Assembly (NCBI RefSeq): GCF_024347595.1
Contig: NZ_AP025507.1
Coordinates: 744,001-808,000, forward strand
Length of the DNA stretch: 64,000 nt
From: Vibrio pomeroyi
GTDB lineage: Bacteria > Pseudomonadota > Gammaproteobacteria > Enterobacterales > Vibrionaceae
Direction of reading: 5' to 3'
A program made the translations under genes and the position numbers. Positions 8,853 to 16,495 of this stretch are shown here, one piece after another. The notes under the pieces are model-generated. The model ran no database searches, had not been told where the DNA came from, and worked only from the letters and a program-made list of their open reading frames with translations. Positions within the stretch are counted from its first letter, which is position 1, and each line of letters begins with the position of its first letter.

Positions 8853-8854
8853 GA

Positions 8855-9658
8855 TTAATCCAACCTAAAACGAACAGGTATTTGTACTCGGTGAGCAATC
8901 GCTCGACCATTGACAGTATGAGGTGAGAATTTCCATTGTTTAATGGCGTCTAAAGCGGCGTTATCGAGCATTAGTGCGCCTGATGAATTTACTAATGCTT
9001 GTTTAATTTGTTTGCCTTCAGCGTCTAACCAGATCTCATAAGTTGCAACACCTTCAACGCCACGGCGTCTGGCTTGGCGCGGGTAATTCGGCGGTGTAGG
9101 GCGTGCAGAGAAAGAAGGCTTAGTGACTAGCACTGGCTCTTGGTTTGATACGCCTTGGTTTACTTCCTGAGGCTGGTTGGCAGACTCGTCCATATTTTTA
9201 TCGACTTTCTTGTCGGCCAGCTTCTCTGGTTGAGTGGCTGGTTCTGGGCGTTCTTTCTTCACGACCTTTTTCTCAGTCACAGGTTTCTTTTGAACCAGCT
9301 TCTTCTCGACTTTCTTTTCAACAACCTTTTTCTCTACTTTCTTCGGTTGAGGCTTATTGGTGATCGCTTTTTTCTTTGGTGTCGGTTTGGCCTGCTTTGG
9401 CTCAACGGCTTTCGGCTCAACAGGTTTAGGTTCGGCTTGTGAAACCACCTCCTCAATTGGTTTTGGTTCAACGGGTTCTGTAACCGTTTTTTGCTGGGCT
9501 TGAGAAGGAGCGCTTTTAGGCGTGAAATTGATCGATACCGTGTTCGATTGGCTACCTGCAGGCATCGCAAACACTTTGGATTCTTGAGCGACAAACAATA
9601 GCGCCGCATGAATCACCAAAGATGCACCGCCTGCAATAACATATCTAGGAACGTTCAC
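8855..9658 (-). CDS. tonB: Energy-transducing protein TonB
   Basis: The protein of about 267 residues has an N-terminal membrane anchor (residues about 8-24), a long Pro/Lys/Glu/Val-rich spacer (about 60-160) with repeated KPxPKK and VEKK units, and a C-terminal TonB domain (about 185-267) with RRGVEGVATYEIWLD and QWKFSPHTVNG. It carries ExbB/ExbD energy to outer-membrane receptors. A TTG two codons upstream is open, but the GTG at 9658 has AGGA six bases before it and is preferred. It heads the minus-strand heme operon, facing hutW across a Fur-like site. Confidence 0.93.
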   Translation of the reverse strand: MNVPRYVIAGGASLVIHAALLFVAQESKVFAMPAGSQSNTVSINFTPKSAPSQAQQKTVTEPVEPKPIEEVVSQAEPKPVEPKAVEPKQAKPTPKKKAITNKPQPKKVEKKVVEKKVEKKLVQKKPVTEKKVVKKERPEPATQPEKLADKKVDKNMDESANQPQEVNQGVSNQEPVLVTKPSFSARPTPPNYPRQARRRGVEGVATYEIWLDAEGKQIKQALVNSSGALMLDNAALDAIKQWKFSPHTVNGRAIAHRVQIPVRFRLD

Positions 9659-9718
9659 AATCAATCCTTTACCAAATCAAAATTCTGTATCGGATTATTG
9701 CTTAGAATCTAAATAAGA

Positions 9719-9743
9719 TCAATTATCAATTGCATTATCATTT
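9719..9743. promoter_or_regulatory. Candidate Fur box between tonB and hutW
   Basis: Read on the minus strand, AATGATAATGCAATTGATAA is a close match to the Fur consensus GATAATGATAATCATTATC, and it is near-palindromic. It sits between the divergent tonB and hutW starts, as expected for iron-repressed heme-uptake operons. Sequence match is seen; Fur binding is inferred. Confidence 0.7.
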
Positions 9744-9819
9744 GGCTCTATTTATGATTCTCTCAGTTTTTAGCGAATAGTCTTCCAGACTTTGCTATGT
9801 AAGTGTTTAGAGAGATTAT

Positions 9820-11229
9820 ATGAATCTTAATATTTATAAATTTGACGAATCAATCTTGGGTGTTTCTAGCCCTGATCCGCTTCGTTTTGCGTTTGCGAAA
9901 AAGCATTCTGCACATGCCGGAGGAAGTTCAATTCCGGTCGACCCGAGCAAGAAGTTGGAGCTCTTTGATGAACTGATGCTAAGCGAAGGGAAGAAACAGG
10001 ATAAGCGTTGCTTGTATATCCACATTCCTTTCTGCCGTGTGCGCTGTACGTTCTGTAACTTCTTCCAAAATGCCGCAAGCCGCAAATTAGTGGATGAGTA
10101 CTTCGATGCTCTGATGGTTGAGTTGAAGCAAAAAGCCAAAACGCCTTGGGCTCAGTCTGGATTATTTCACGCCGTCTACATTGGCGGTGGAACACCTACC
10201 GATCTATCGCCTCAACAAGTAGAGCAATTAGGTAAGGCTATTCGCCAATATTTCCCTTTAGCAAACGATGTGGAAATGACTTTAGAAGGGCGCATCAATC
10301 GCTTTGGCGACGAGATGTTTGATCGCGCGCTTGAAGGTGGTTTCAACCGTTTCTCCTTTGGTATTCAAAGTTTCAACACTCAAGTTCGACGCAGCGCTAA
10401 GCGCCTAGATGACCGAGAGGTTGTGTTGGAACGTATCAGTGCTTTGAGCCGTACTGAGCAAGCGCCCATCGTTCTGGATTTGTTGTACGGATTACCATAC
10501 CAGTCTATGGAAGTGTTCCAACAAGATTTAGAAGACTACATGTCTACTGGTGCACACGGTATTGACCTCTACCAACTGATTGTTGGGGGTAATGCACCTA
10601 TGCTTAATCTTGTTGAGAAAGGAAAAATCCCACCGCCGGCCAATACGCCTGATAAGGCGAGCATGTACTTGGCGGGTGTTGAGTTCATGGCTAAGCACAA
10701 GGTTAAACAGCTGAGTGTGAATCACTGGACTCGCGATAACCGCGAACGCAGCATTTACAACAGCTTAGCCAAAACTTATGCCGACGTGCTTCCAATTGGT
10801 TGTGGTGCTGGTGGCAACATTGGCGGCCACGGTGTGATGCAACATCGAACTTTAGACAGCTACATGGAGTCTATAAAACAAGGTCAGTTGCCGATTGCCA
10901 TGATGACGAAGCAAAGCTCATTAGAGCCAATCTTCTCGACATTAAAGGCAGGCTTTGATTCTGGTGTTGTTAGAAGAAGTACGTTGCCGACCTTTATGGG
11001 GCAAGACACGTTCGATTACTTAAAGCCTCTGTTCTCACATTGGGAAAAGAATGGCTTGGTTGAGCTTTCGGAAGATTACCTGAGCCTGACTATTGCTGGC
11101 AGCTTCTGGGCAGTAAGCCTCGCTCAGAGTGTGATTCAAGTACTTAACGCTGAATATCAAGCAATGCACCCAGCGCCCAAAGCATCAGGTTCGGGCGTTC
11201 ATCCGCATGCAAGCTTGAAGCACGCTTAA
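9820..11229 (+). CDS. hutW: Radical SAM heme-utilisation protein HutW
   Basis: The 469-residue protein belongs to the coproporphyrinogen III oxidase-like (HemN) radical SAM group. The CX3CX2C cluster motif is C72, C76 and C79 in HIPFCRVRCTFC, followed by GGGTPTDL and the FSFGIQSFN block. Related anaerobic enzymes (HutW, ChuW) open the heme ring by methyl transfer and release iron. It starts the hutW-hutX-hutZ operon, 58 bases before hutX, under the shared Fur-like box. Catalytic role is from the family, not shown here. Confidence 0.92.
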   Translation: MNLNIYKFDESILGVSSPDPLRFAFAKKHSAHAGGSSIPVDPSKKLELFDELMLSEGKKQDKRCLYIHIPFCRVRCTFCNFFQNAASRKLVDEYFDALMVELKQKAKTPWAQSGLFHAVYIGGGTPTDLSPQQVEQLGKAIRQYFPLANDVEMTLEGRINRFGDEMFDRALEGGFNRFSFGIQSFNTQVRRSAKRLDDREVVLERISALSRTEQAPIVLDLLYGLPYQSMEVFQQDLEDYMSTGAHGIDLYQLIVGGNAPMLNLVEKGKIPPPANTPDKASMYLAGVEFMAKHKVKQLSVNHWTRDNRERSIYNSLAKTYADVLPIGCGAGGNIGGHGVMQHRTLDSYMESIKQGQLPIAMMTKQSSLEPIFSTLKAGFDSGVVRRSTLPTFMGQDTFDYLKPLFSHWEKNGLVELSEDYLSLTIAGSFWAVSLAQSVIQVLNAEYQAMHPAPKASGSGVHPHASLKHA

Positions 11230-11287
11230 TATCGAATTTTAAATTTAGAACTTACGTAAATTACTCGTTTATACGGAAACATATTCA

Positions 11288-11809
11288 ATGACAGATACAA
11301 CATTAGAAATGACAGAAACTTTAGAACAATGTGTTGCTCGCATTCTAGAAGAAGAGCCAAAACTGCTTCCTACTGCGATTGCTGAGAAGCTCGGTGTTTC
11401 AGAGGTTGAAGTGGTTGCTGCTTTTCCAAACGACATGGCAGTGATGTTAGATGGCAGCCGTGCTCAAGAAATTCTTGAAGGTTTAGTGGGTTGGGGCCCA
11501 GTGACTACAATCGTGCATTCATTCGGCTCAATCTTTGAAGTAAAAGCGCCGTTCCCCAAAGGTAAAGTAGCACGTGGTTACTACAACCTGATGGGCAAAG
11601 AGGGCGAGCTTCATGGCCACCTGAAACTCGACAACGTTAAACAGATCGGTTTGGTGAGCAAAGCATTCATGGGCCGTGAAAGTCATTACTTCGGTTTCTT
11701 CAGTGAAACGGGCGAGAACATTTTTAAGATCTACCTAGGCCGCAATGAAAAGCGTGAGCTTATTGCCGACCAAGTAGAACGCTTCAAAGCGCTAAAAGCA
11801 CAAGCTTAA
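11288..11809 (+). CDS. hutX: Heme-utilisation cystosolic carrier protein HutX
   Basis: The 173-residue HutX/HuvX/ChuX-family protein binds cytosolic heme and is thought to pass it to HutZ. The N-terminal part (residues about 10-40) looks like a small helical segment, and the rest is the beta-rich HutX fold, including GWGPVTTIVHS and GYYNLMGKEGELHGH. It lies between hutW and hutZ. The 119-base gap before hutZ contains an unusual stem-loop. Confidence 0.93.
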   Translation: MTDTTLEMTETLEQCVARILEEEPKLLPTAIAEKLGVSEVEVVAAFPNDMAVMLDGSRAQEILEGLVGWGPVTTIVHSFGSIFEVKAPFPKGKVARGYYNLMGKEGELHGHLKLDNVKQIGLVSKAFMGRESHYFGFFSETGENIFKIYLGRNEKRELIADQVERFKALKAQA

Positions 11810-11843
11810 ACAGAATCAGCAGTAATAGTTTATAAGACATCAA

Positions 11844-11889
11844 TGCTCGAGGATCGTTTAGTTCGCTAATGATCGCTCAACCTCGAGCA
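11844..11889 (+). other. Stem-loop between hutX and hutZ
   Basis: TGCTCGAGG (11844-11852) pairs perfectly with CCTCGAGCA (11881-11889). The intervening 28 bases contain a second small hairpin, TTAG-TTCG-CTAA, with a UUCG tetraloop. The element is followed by A residues rather than T, so it is not a standard terminator. RNA processing or mRNA stabilisation are possible roles, but these are inference. Confidence 0.6.
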
Positions 11890-11928
11890 AAAATAATAAA
11901 TCAGAGAAAGTGAATAAAGGAATTACCC

Positions 11929-12459
11929 ATGGAACAGCAAGTAAAACAAGAACGTCTACAAGGTCGCCTAGGTCCAGAAATTAAAGAATTTCGCCAAGAG
12001 CGCCGTACCATTCAACTTGCAACGGTTGATGAAGAAGGTCGCCCAAACGTAAGTTACGCACCTTTCGTTCAGAACCAAGAAGGTTACTTTGTTCTAATTT
12101 CTGATATTGCTCGTCATGCTCGTAACTTGAAAGCAAACCCTCAAGTGTCTTTGATGATGATTGAAGACGAAGAGAGCTCGAAGCAGCTTTACGCACGTAA
12201 GCGTCTAACATTTGATGCGCAAGCGAGCGTTGTAGAACGTGAAACGGAACTTTGGACTCAAGTTATCGGCCAGATGCAAGAGCGTTTCGGCGAGATCATC
12301 GATGGTCTGAGCCAGCTTCAAGATTTCTCTCTGTTCAACCTTAAAGCAGAGAACGGCCTGTTCGTTAAAGGCTTTGGTCAGGCATACCAAGTATCGGGTG
12401 ACGATCTAGTAGACTTCGTTCACCTGCAAGAAGGCCACAAAAAAGTATCTAACGAGTAA
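11929..12459 (+). CDS. hutZ: Heme-degrading/heme-utilisation protein HutZ
   Basis: The 176-residue protein has the split-barrel flavin-binding fold of the HugZ/HutZ family (IQLATVDEEGRPNVSYAPFV at about residues 28-47, then LISDIARHARNLKANPQVSLMMIEDE). In V. cholerae HutZ degrades heme to biliverdin with HutX. The family also includes pyridoxamine oxidase-like proteins, but the operon settles the call. AAGGA precedes the ATG and an intrinsic terminator closes the operon. Confidence 0.93.
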   Translation: MEQQVKQERLQGRLGPEIKEFRQERRTIQLATVDEEGRPNVSYAPFVQNQEGYFVLISDIARHARNLKANPQVSLMMIEDEESSKQLYARKRLTFDAQASVVERETELWTQVIGQMQERFGEIIDGLSQLQDFSLFNLKAENGLFVKGFGQAYQVSGDDLVDFVHLQEGHKKVSNE

Positions 12460-12482
12460 TCTCGTTTAACTGGTTATTTAAG

Positions 12483-12508
12483 AAGCCCTCCTGTGAGAGG
12501 GCTTTTTT
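12483..12508 (+). terminator. Intrinsic terminator of the hutWXZ operon
   Basis: AAGCCCTC pairs with GAGGGCTT around CTGTGA, followed by four more T residues. Confidence 0.9.
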
Positions 12509-12620
12509 ACGTCTTAAAATCGTTGCAGACACACTGGCTATTGATGTGAGAAAAAGCAGACTAAATCAAGGAGTTTGGTATATTGGCGTCTGATTAATAT
12601 TTATGTGTAAGGATCGCTAC

Positions 12621-13181
12621 GTGAAACCAGTAAGTCGAGATTGGGACGAGTTCTGTTACCCGTTCATTTATGAAGATAGTCCTATCTGTGATTTTGAGAT
12701 TCTGTCGGACGAACTTTGCTGCCGAGTTGGATTGGTGCTGTCTTTGGAATTGGAGCCACAAGTTCGCGAGATCCTGCAACGCCTGCAGCCGAACATCTAT
12801 CATTTGAATGGTTCCGTGCGTGGGAAGTTAGCGATCACTGAATCCGAACTGGTCGAACTTAAGCAAGATTACCACCGTATCCGTGAGCAGCTAGAAGGTG
12901 GCTTCAAAGGGTTCGTATTACCTGGTGGAAATCGAGTATCGAGTGAGCTTCATTTGTGTCGTTGTCAGGCGAAGAAAGTGGTGCGAGCTTTGGTGAGCAT
13001 TGAGCACTATGAAAGTAAAAAGTCACCCGATCCGATTCTTTTTAAATACGCTAACTTAGTCGCGAACACACTGTATGCATTGGCGTCTTTCACTAACCAT
13101 GTCAATGAGGTCGAGGAAGTGGAATTCGTGAGTAAGAGCTATTCGATGCCCAAAAGCTCTATGCCGAAAGAGAAAGGCTAA
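12621..13181 (+). CDS. Divergent PduO-like cobalamin adenosyltransferase homologue
   Basis: The protein of about 186 residues retains the core of PduO-type ATP:cob(I)alamin adenosyltransferases: a degenerate SDELCCRVGLVL where the family has VDELNSxIG, then FVLPGGNRVSSELHLCR, and a final FKYANLVANTLYALASFTN. The N-terminal TRxGDxGxT ATP-binding motif is absent. In the helix after LPGG the usual CRRAER pattern has become AKKVVR, so one arginine is lysine and the glutamate is valine. It may be a non-catalytic or specialised member. The GTG at 12621 has AAGGA seven bases upstream; an ATG six codons earlier (12603) is the alternative start. Confidence 0.7.
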   Translation: MKPVSRDWDEFCYPFIYEDSPICDFEILSDELCCRVGLVLSLELEPQVREILQRLQPNIYHLNGSVRGKLAITESELVELKQDYHRIREQLEGGFKGFVLPGGNRVSSELHLCRCQAKKVVRALVSIEHYESKKSPDPILFKYANLVANTLYALASFTNHVNEVEEVEFVSKSYSMPKSSMPKEKG

Positions 13182-13226
13182 CGATTAGCTCTATTTTGGT
13201 TAAGAGATGAAAAACTAAGAATTGAA

Positions 13227-13263
13227 GAAGCTAAACCATTGAGCATGATGCTGGTTTAGCTTC
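13227..13263. terminator. Hairpin between two convergent genes
   Basis: A 12-bp perfect stem (GAAGCTAAACCA/TGGTTTAGCTTC) around a 13-base loop lies between the convergent adenosyltransferase-like and cheV genes. There is no strong T tract on either side, so it is a weak bidirectional terminator candidate. Confidence 0.55.
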
Positions 13264-13273
13264 GTGAAGAGTC

Positions 13274-14188
13274 CTAAGCAGCCGTAGAGGCGTCGTTTAA
13301 GACTTTTGCGCCGCGTAGCATGGCTTCGATTAACTCACCCGCATTGAACTTCTCAAGCGCTTCGTGGGCACCTACCTGATTAGCACGATCCACACAGATC
13401 TCACTTGAAAGTGAGGTATGCAAAATACAGTAAGCATGGCTCAATGCACTGTCGTTTTGTACTTCAAATGCAAGCTCGTAGCCATCCAGTCCCGGCATCT
13501 CAATGTCACTCACAAGAAGGTCGATTGCTTTGCCGACGCTAGCTTGGCGTCGCATGAGATCAATCGCATCTAAACCGTTATTACAGATGCTATAAGGAAT
13601 GTTGATGCTATCTAGGGCATCAGATAACTGCTTACGCGCAATTAAAGAGTCATCCACCAATAAGATGTTTAGCGCTTTGAGTCGCTCCCTTTCTACATCG
13701 GTCAGCATTGGAATATGCGCATTCTCATAATCTGGGTAGATCTTAGAGAGCAGTAATTCGACATCGAGCATTTGGACGATGCGATCTTCAAAGCGAGTAA
13801 TGCCCGTCACAAATACATTGCGACCGACACTTGCTGGTGGCGATTCAATACTCTTCCAATCACATTCAATGATTTTGTCGATTGAGCGAACCAAGAATGC
13901 CACGACCGTTCTTAAACAATCGGTCACTATGAGCACACAGTCATTGTATTCAGAAGGAGTGATCGGGCGAAAGCCAATCGCAGCAGACATATCAATCACA
14001 GGAACGGTAAGATCGCGAATGGTCACGGTGCCAATCACATGGTGATGAGAATAGGGGATTTGGGTCATCGGTTGAAAAGGAACGATTTCCCTGACTTTAA
14101 GCGTGCCAATCGCAAAACTTTGAGTGAGGGACAATTTGAACATCAACATTCCCTGTGACTGACTCGCTTTACTGATCGGTTTGGCCAT
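13274..14188 (-). CDS. cheV: Chemotaxis coupling protein CheV
   Basis: The 304-residue protein fuses a CheW-like coupling domain (residues about 10-150) to a response-regulator receiver domain (about 172-295). The receiver has the acidic pair D179/D180 in LLVDDS and the phospho-acceptor D228 in LLVSDIEMPG. CheV links chemoreceptors to CheA and tunes adaptation. The gene is a single unit with AGGAG seven bases before its ATG. It is not in a che operon here; a chemoreceptor gene lies about 2.3 kb away. Confidence 0.93.
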   Translation of the reverse strand: MAKPISKASQSQGMLMFKLSLTQSFAIGTLKVREIVPFQPMTQIPYSHHHVIGTVTIRDLTVPVIDMSAAIGFRPITPSEYNDCVLIVTDCLRTVVAFLVRSIDKIIECDWKSIESPPASVGRNVFVTGITRFEDRIVQMLDVELLLSKIYPDYENAHIPMLTDVERERLKALNILLVDDSLIARKQLSDALDSINIPYSICNNGLDAIDLMRRQASVGKAIDLLVSDIEMPGLDGYELAFEVQNDSALSHAYCILHTSLSSEICVDRANQVGAHEALEKFNAGELIEAMLRGAKVLNDASTAA

Positions 14189-14399
14189 AATTGGCTCCTA
14201 TTTACTACACGCTTAATTTATAAAGAATAATTTAAAGGGAAATAGCAGTCGCGGCAAGTAACTCTACTGTTTTTAGGGGCTTTAAGGCGGTTGTTTTCGG
14301 TTATAGAGTGAAGAATGGTGTTTCTTGGGTTAAAATCACGCTAAATACTCGCTGTCGATGGTTAGTCGGCAAGCAGACAGCAACAAACTGAGAATTATC

Positions 14400-14678
14400 A
14401 TGGCAAGAACAGCAGCAGCGCTTCATATTCTGGTGAAGCATAAAGAACTAGCAGAAGACATCATGACGCAGCTTAAAAAGGGCGCTAAATTTCAAACGCT
14501 AGCGAAGAAACATTCAACCTGTCCATCTGGTAAAAAGGGCGGCGACCTAGGCGAGTTCAAGAAAGGTCAAATGGTGCCTCAGTTTGATAAGGTTTGTTTC
14601 TCTGGCGAGACGCTTGTACCACATCTTGTAAAAACTAAATTCGGTTGGCACGTCGTTAAGGTTCTTTACAGAACCTAG
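14400..14678 (+). CDS. ppiC: Parvulin-type peptidyl-prolyl isomerase C
   Basis: The 92-residue protein is a single parvulin domain with no signal peptide, as in cytoplasmic PpiC. It has the family ALHILVKH start, [23 protein letters not shown], and the C-terminal FGWHVVKV. It isomerises proline peptide bonds. The ORF is open 14 codons further upstream, but the ATG at 14400 starts exactly at the domain and matches the family's length. An intrinsic terminator follows. Confidence 0.93.
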   Translation: MARTAAALHILVKHKELAEDIMTQLKKGAKFQTLAKKHSTCPSGKKGGDLGEFKKGQMVPQFDKVCFSGETLVPHLVKTKFGWHVVKVLYRT

Positions 14679-14702
14679 TGTAAGATATGTGTTAGATGGA
14701 AT

Positions 14703-14730
14703 AAAAGGAGCGTAGATACGCTCCTTTTTT
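14703..14730 (+). terminator. Intrinsic terminator after ppiC
   Basis: AAAAGGAGCGTA pairs perfectly with TACGCTCCTTTT around a 2-base loop and runs into T residues. Confidence 0.92.
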
Positions 14731-14960
14731 GTGACTTTTTGGTGCATTTAAAAGCACAATGGCTGAGTGTTCATCCCAGACGTTATGCGATAATTGGTGC
14801 TACGCCCTCAACTATCCACCGTGAGTAATTGGTAGGAGGAGGAGGGTTTTTAATGAGTAACTCATATAATAAATGCCATTCTTGAGGAAATTTATGCAGC
14901 TTTGCCTTTTAGCCTTTGCCTTTTCTAAAAAGCTGTAAACGAGTTTGGTAGGAGAACAAC

Positions 14961-16367
14961 ATGGAGAGTTCAGCTATGTTAAGCAACCCAGCGACAGATG
15001 TCATATTGCATGCCTTTGACTGGTGCTACGCTGACGTAATGAAGAACGCCCCACTGATCCAAGAGTTGGGTTATAAATCTGTTTTAGTTTCACCGGCAAT
15101 GAAATCGTTACGTGGCCCTAAAGGCTGCGACCGAGATTCTGGTACTCAATGGTGGCAACGCTATCAGCCACAAGACTATCGTGTGATCGATAATCAGTTG
15201 GGTGACACACAAGATTTTAAAGCGATGGTCGACACGTTAAAGCAACATGGGCTTCGTACCTATGTGGATGTGGTGTTCAATCACATGGCAAACGAGTCTG
15301 GCATTCGCAGTGAATTAACATATCCGAACCTTCAAGATATGGCGTCTTACCAAAAAGACGCTGACTACTACGAATCGATCCGTTTATTTGGTGATCTTTC
15401 TAAGCCTTTATTTGATGAAAACGACTTTGTGGAAGCGTTTGGTATCAAAAACTGGAAAGACACTTGGGAAGTGCAGAACGGCCGTATTACTGGCGGAGCC
15501 AGCGATCCTGGTTTACCAACGCTGTTAGACAACGACAATGTGGTTGCACAGCAGCGAGCGTACCTAAAAGCCCTGAAAGCGATTGGTGTGAAAGGTTTCC
15601 GCATTGATGCTGCAAAACACATGACACTGTCACACCTGCGCAAGGTGTGGACTGATGATATCTGTGAAGAAATGCACATCTTTGGCGAGATCATTACCGA
15701 TGGCGGTGCGACAGAAGAAGAGTATGAGCTGTTCCTTGAGCCATACCTGAAACACACGCGTTTAGGTGCGTACGATTTCCCTCTGTTCAATACTATCTTT
15801 AAAGCCTTTGAAGAGCAGGGCAGTTTTAAGTCTCTGATCAACCCTTACTGTTTTGGTCAGGCTCTATCGAATATGAGAGCCATCACCTTTGCCGTGACCC
15901 ATGACATTCCAAACAACGAGGTGTTTTTGGAGCATGTGATGGATGAAGTGGATGAGCGATTGGCTCATGCCTTCATTCTTGGTCGAGATGGTGGTGTGCC
16001 ACTGGTTTACAGTGAATTAAGCACGAGCGGCATTTTGGATCAGAATGGTCAGCCTCGTTGGCTTAACGACTGGCAAGCGCCTTACATGAAAAGCATGATT
16101 CAATTCCATAATCATGTTCATGGCGAAGCGATGCGTGTAGTTGAAGCAAATGATGATTTGCTGGTATTTGTCCGCGGTGACAAAGGCATTGTGGTGATTA
16201 ACAAGTCGAAACGCAGCAAAACCGCCTCATTAAATTGGACAGGTGCGGTAACCGATTTGCTGTCGGGTGATGTGTTTGAATGTGTGGGTAAGGATTTAAC
16301 CATTAAGGTGGAATCGAACCAATGCATGATGTTAACGACGAATGAATTGAAGCCAGTCACGAGTTAA
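14961..16367 (+). CDS. Cytoplasmic alpha-amylase (GH13)
   Basis: The 468-residue glycoside hydrolase family 13 enzyme has the catalytic set as nucleophile D216 (GFRIDAAKH), acid/base E243 (IFGEIITDG) and D315 (THDIPNN). Another conserved block, DVVFNHM, is near residue 109. No signal peptide is present, so it should cleave internal alpha-1,4 glucan bonds of stored glycogen or imported maltodextrin in the cytoplasm. AGGAG lies eight bases before the ATG. It is a single-gene unit with a strong terminator; upstream bases 14731-14960 show no other gene. Confidence 0.9.
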   Translation: MESSAMLSNPATDVILHAFDWCYADVMKNAPLIQELGYKSVLVSPAMKSLRGPKGCDRDSGTQWWQRYQPQDYRVIDNQLGDTQDFKAMVDTLKQHGLRTYVDVVFNHMANESGIRSELTYPNLQDMASYQKDADYYESIRLFGDLSKPLFDENDFVEAFGIKNWKDTWEVQNGRITGGASDPGLPTLLDNDNVVAQQRAYLKALKAIGVKGFRIDAAKHMTLSHLRKVWTDDICEEMHIFGEIITDGGATEEEYELFLEPYLKHTRLGAYDFPLFNTIFKAFEEQGSFKSLINPYCFGQALSNMRAITFAVTHDIPNNEVFLEHVMDEVDERLAHAFILGRDGGVPLVYSELSTSGILDQNGQPRWLNDWQAPYMKSMIQFHNHVHGEAMRVVEANDDLLVFVRGDKGIVVINKSKRSKTASLNWTGAVTDLLSGDVFECVGKDLTIKVESNQCMMLTTNELKPVTS

Positions 16368-16387
16368 CTCGGATAGACTAGAAAGAG

Positions 16388-16426
16388 AAGCCCCGCTTAC
16401 TGGCAATCAGTAAGCGGGGCTTTTTA
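16388..16426 (+). terminator. Intrinsic terminator after the amylase gene
   Basis: A perfect 15-bp stem starting AAGCCCCGC and closing GCGGGGCTT, with a GCAAT loop, is followed by T residues. Confidence 0.93.
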
Positions 16427-16495
16427 TTTTAAGCTATTGCTCGGTAGCTAAACCAAATGGCGACTCAGCCAAACGGCATCTGAGCCAAACCGTGG

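Noticed and set aside
9145..9442. Two overlapping plus-strand frames opposite tonB
   Set aside because: They are antisense reads of the Pro/Lys-rich spacer of tonB, which keeps several frames open by composition. No ribosome site or family supports them.
13227..13263. Strong 12-bp hairpin as a small RNA gene
   Set aside because: It sits exactly between convergent stops and has no promoter of its own; a terminator-like role is simpler.
15368..15841. Long minus-strand frame of 157 codons inside the amylase gene
   Set aside because: It lies wholly opposite a catalytic GH13 gene that has all three catalytic acids; a shadow frame.
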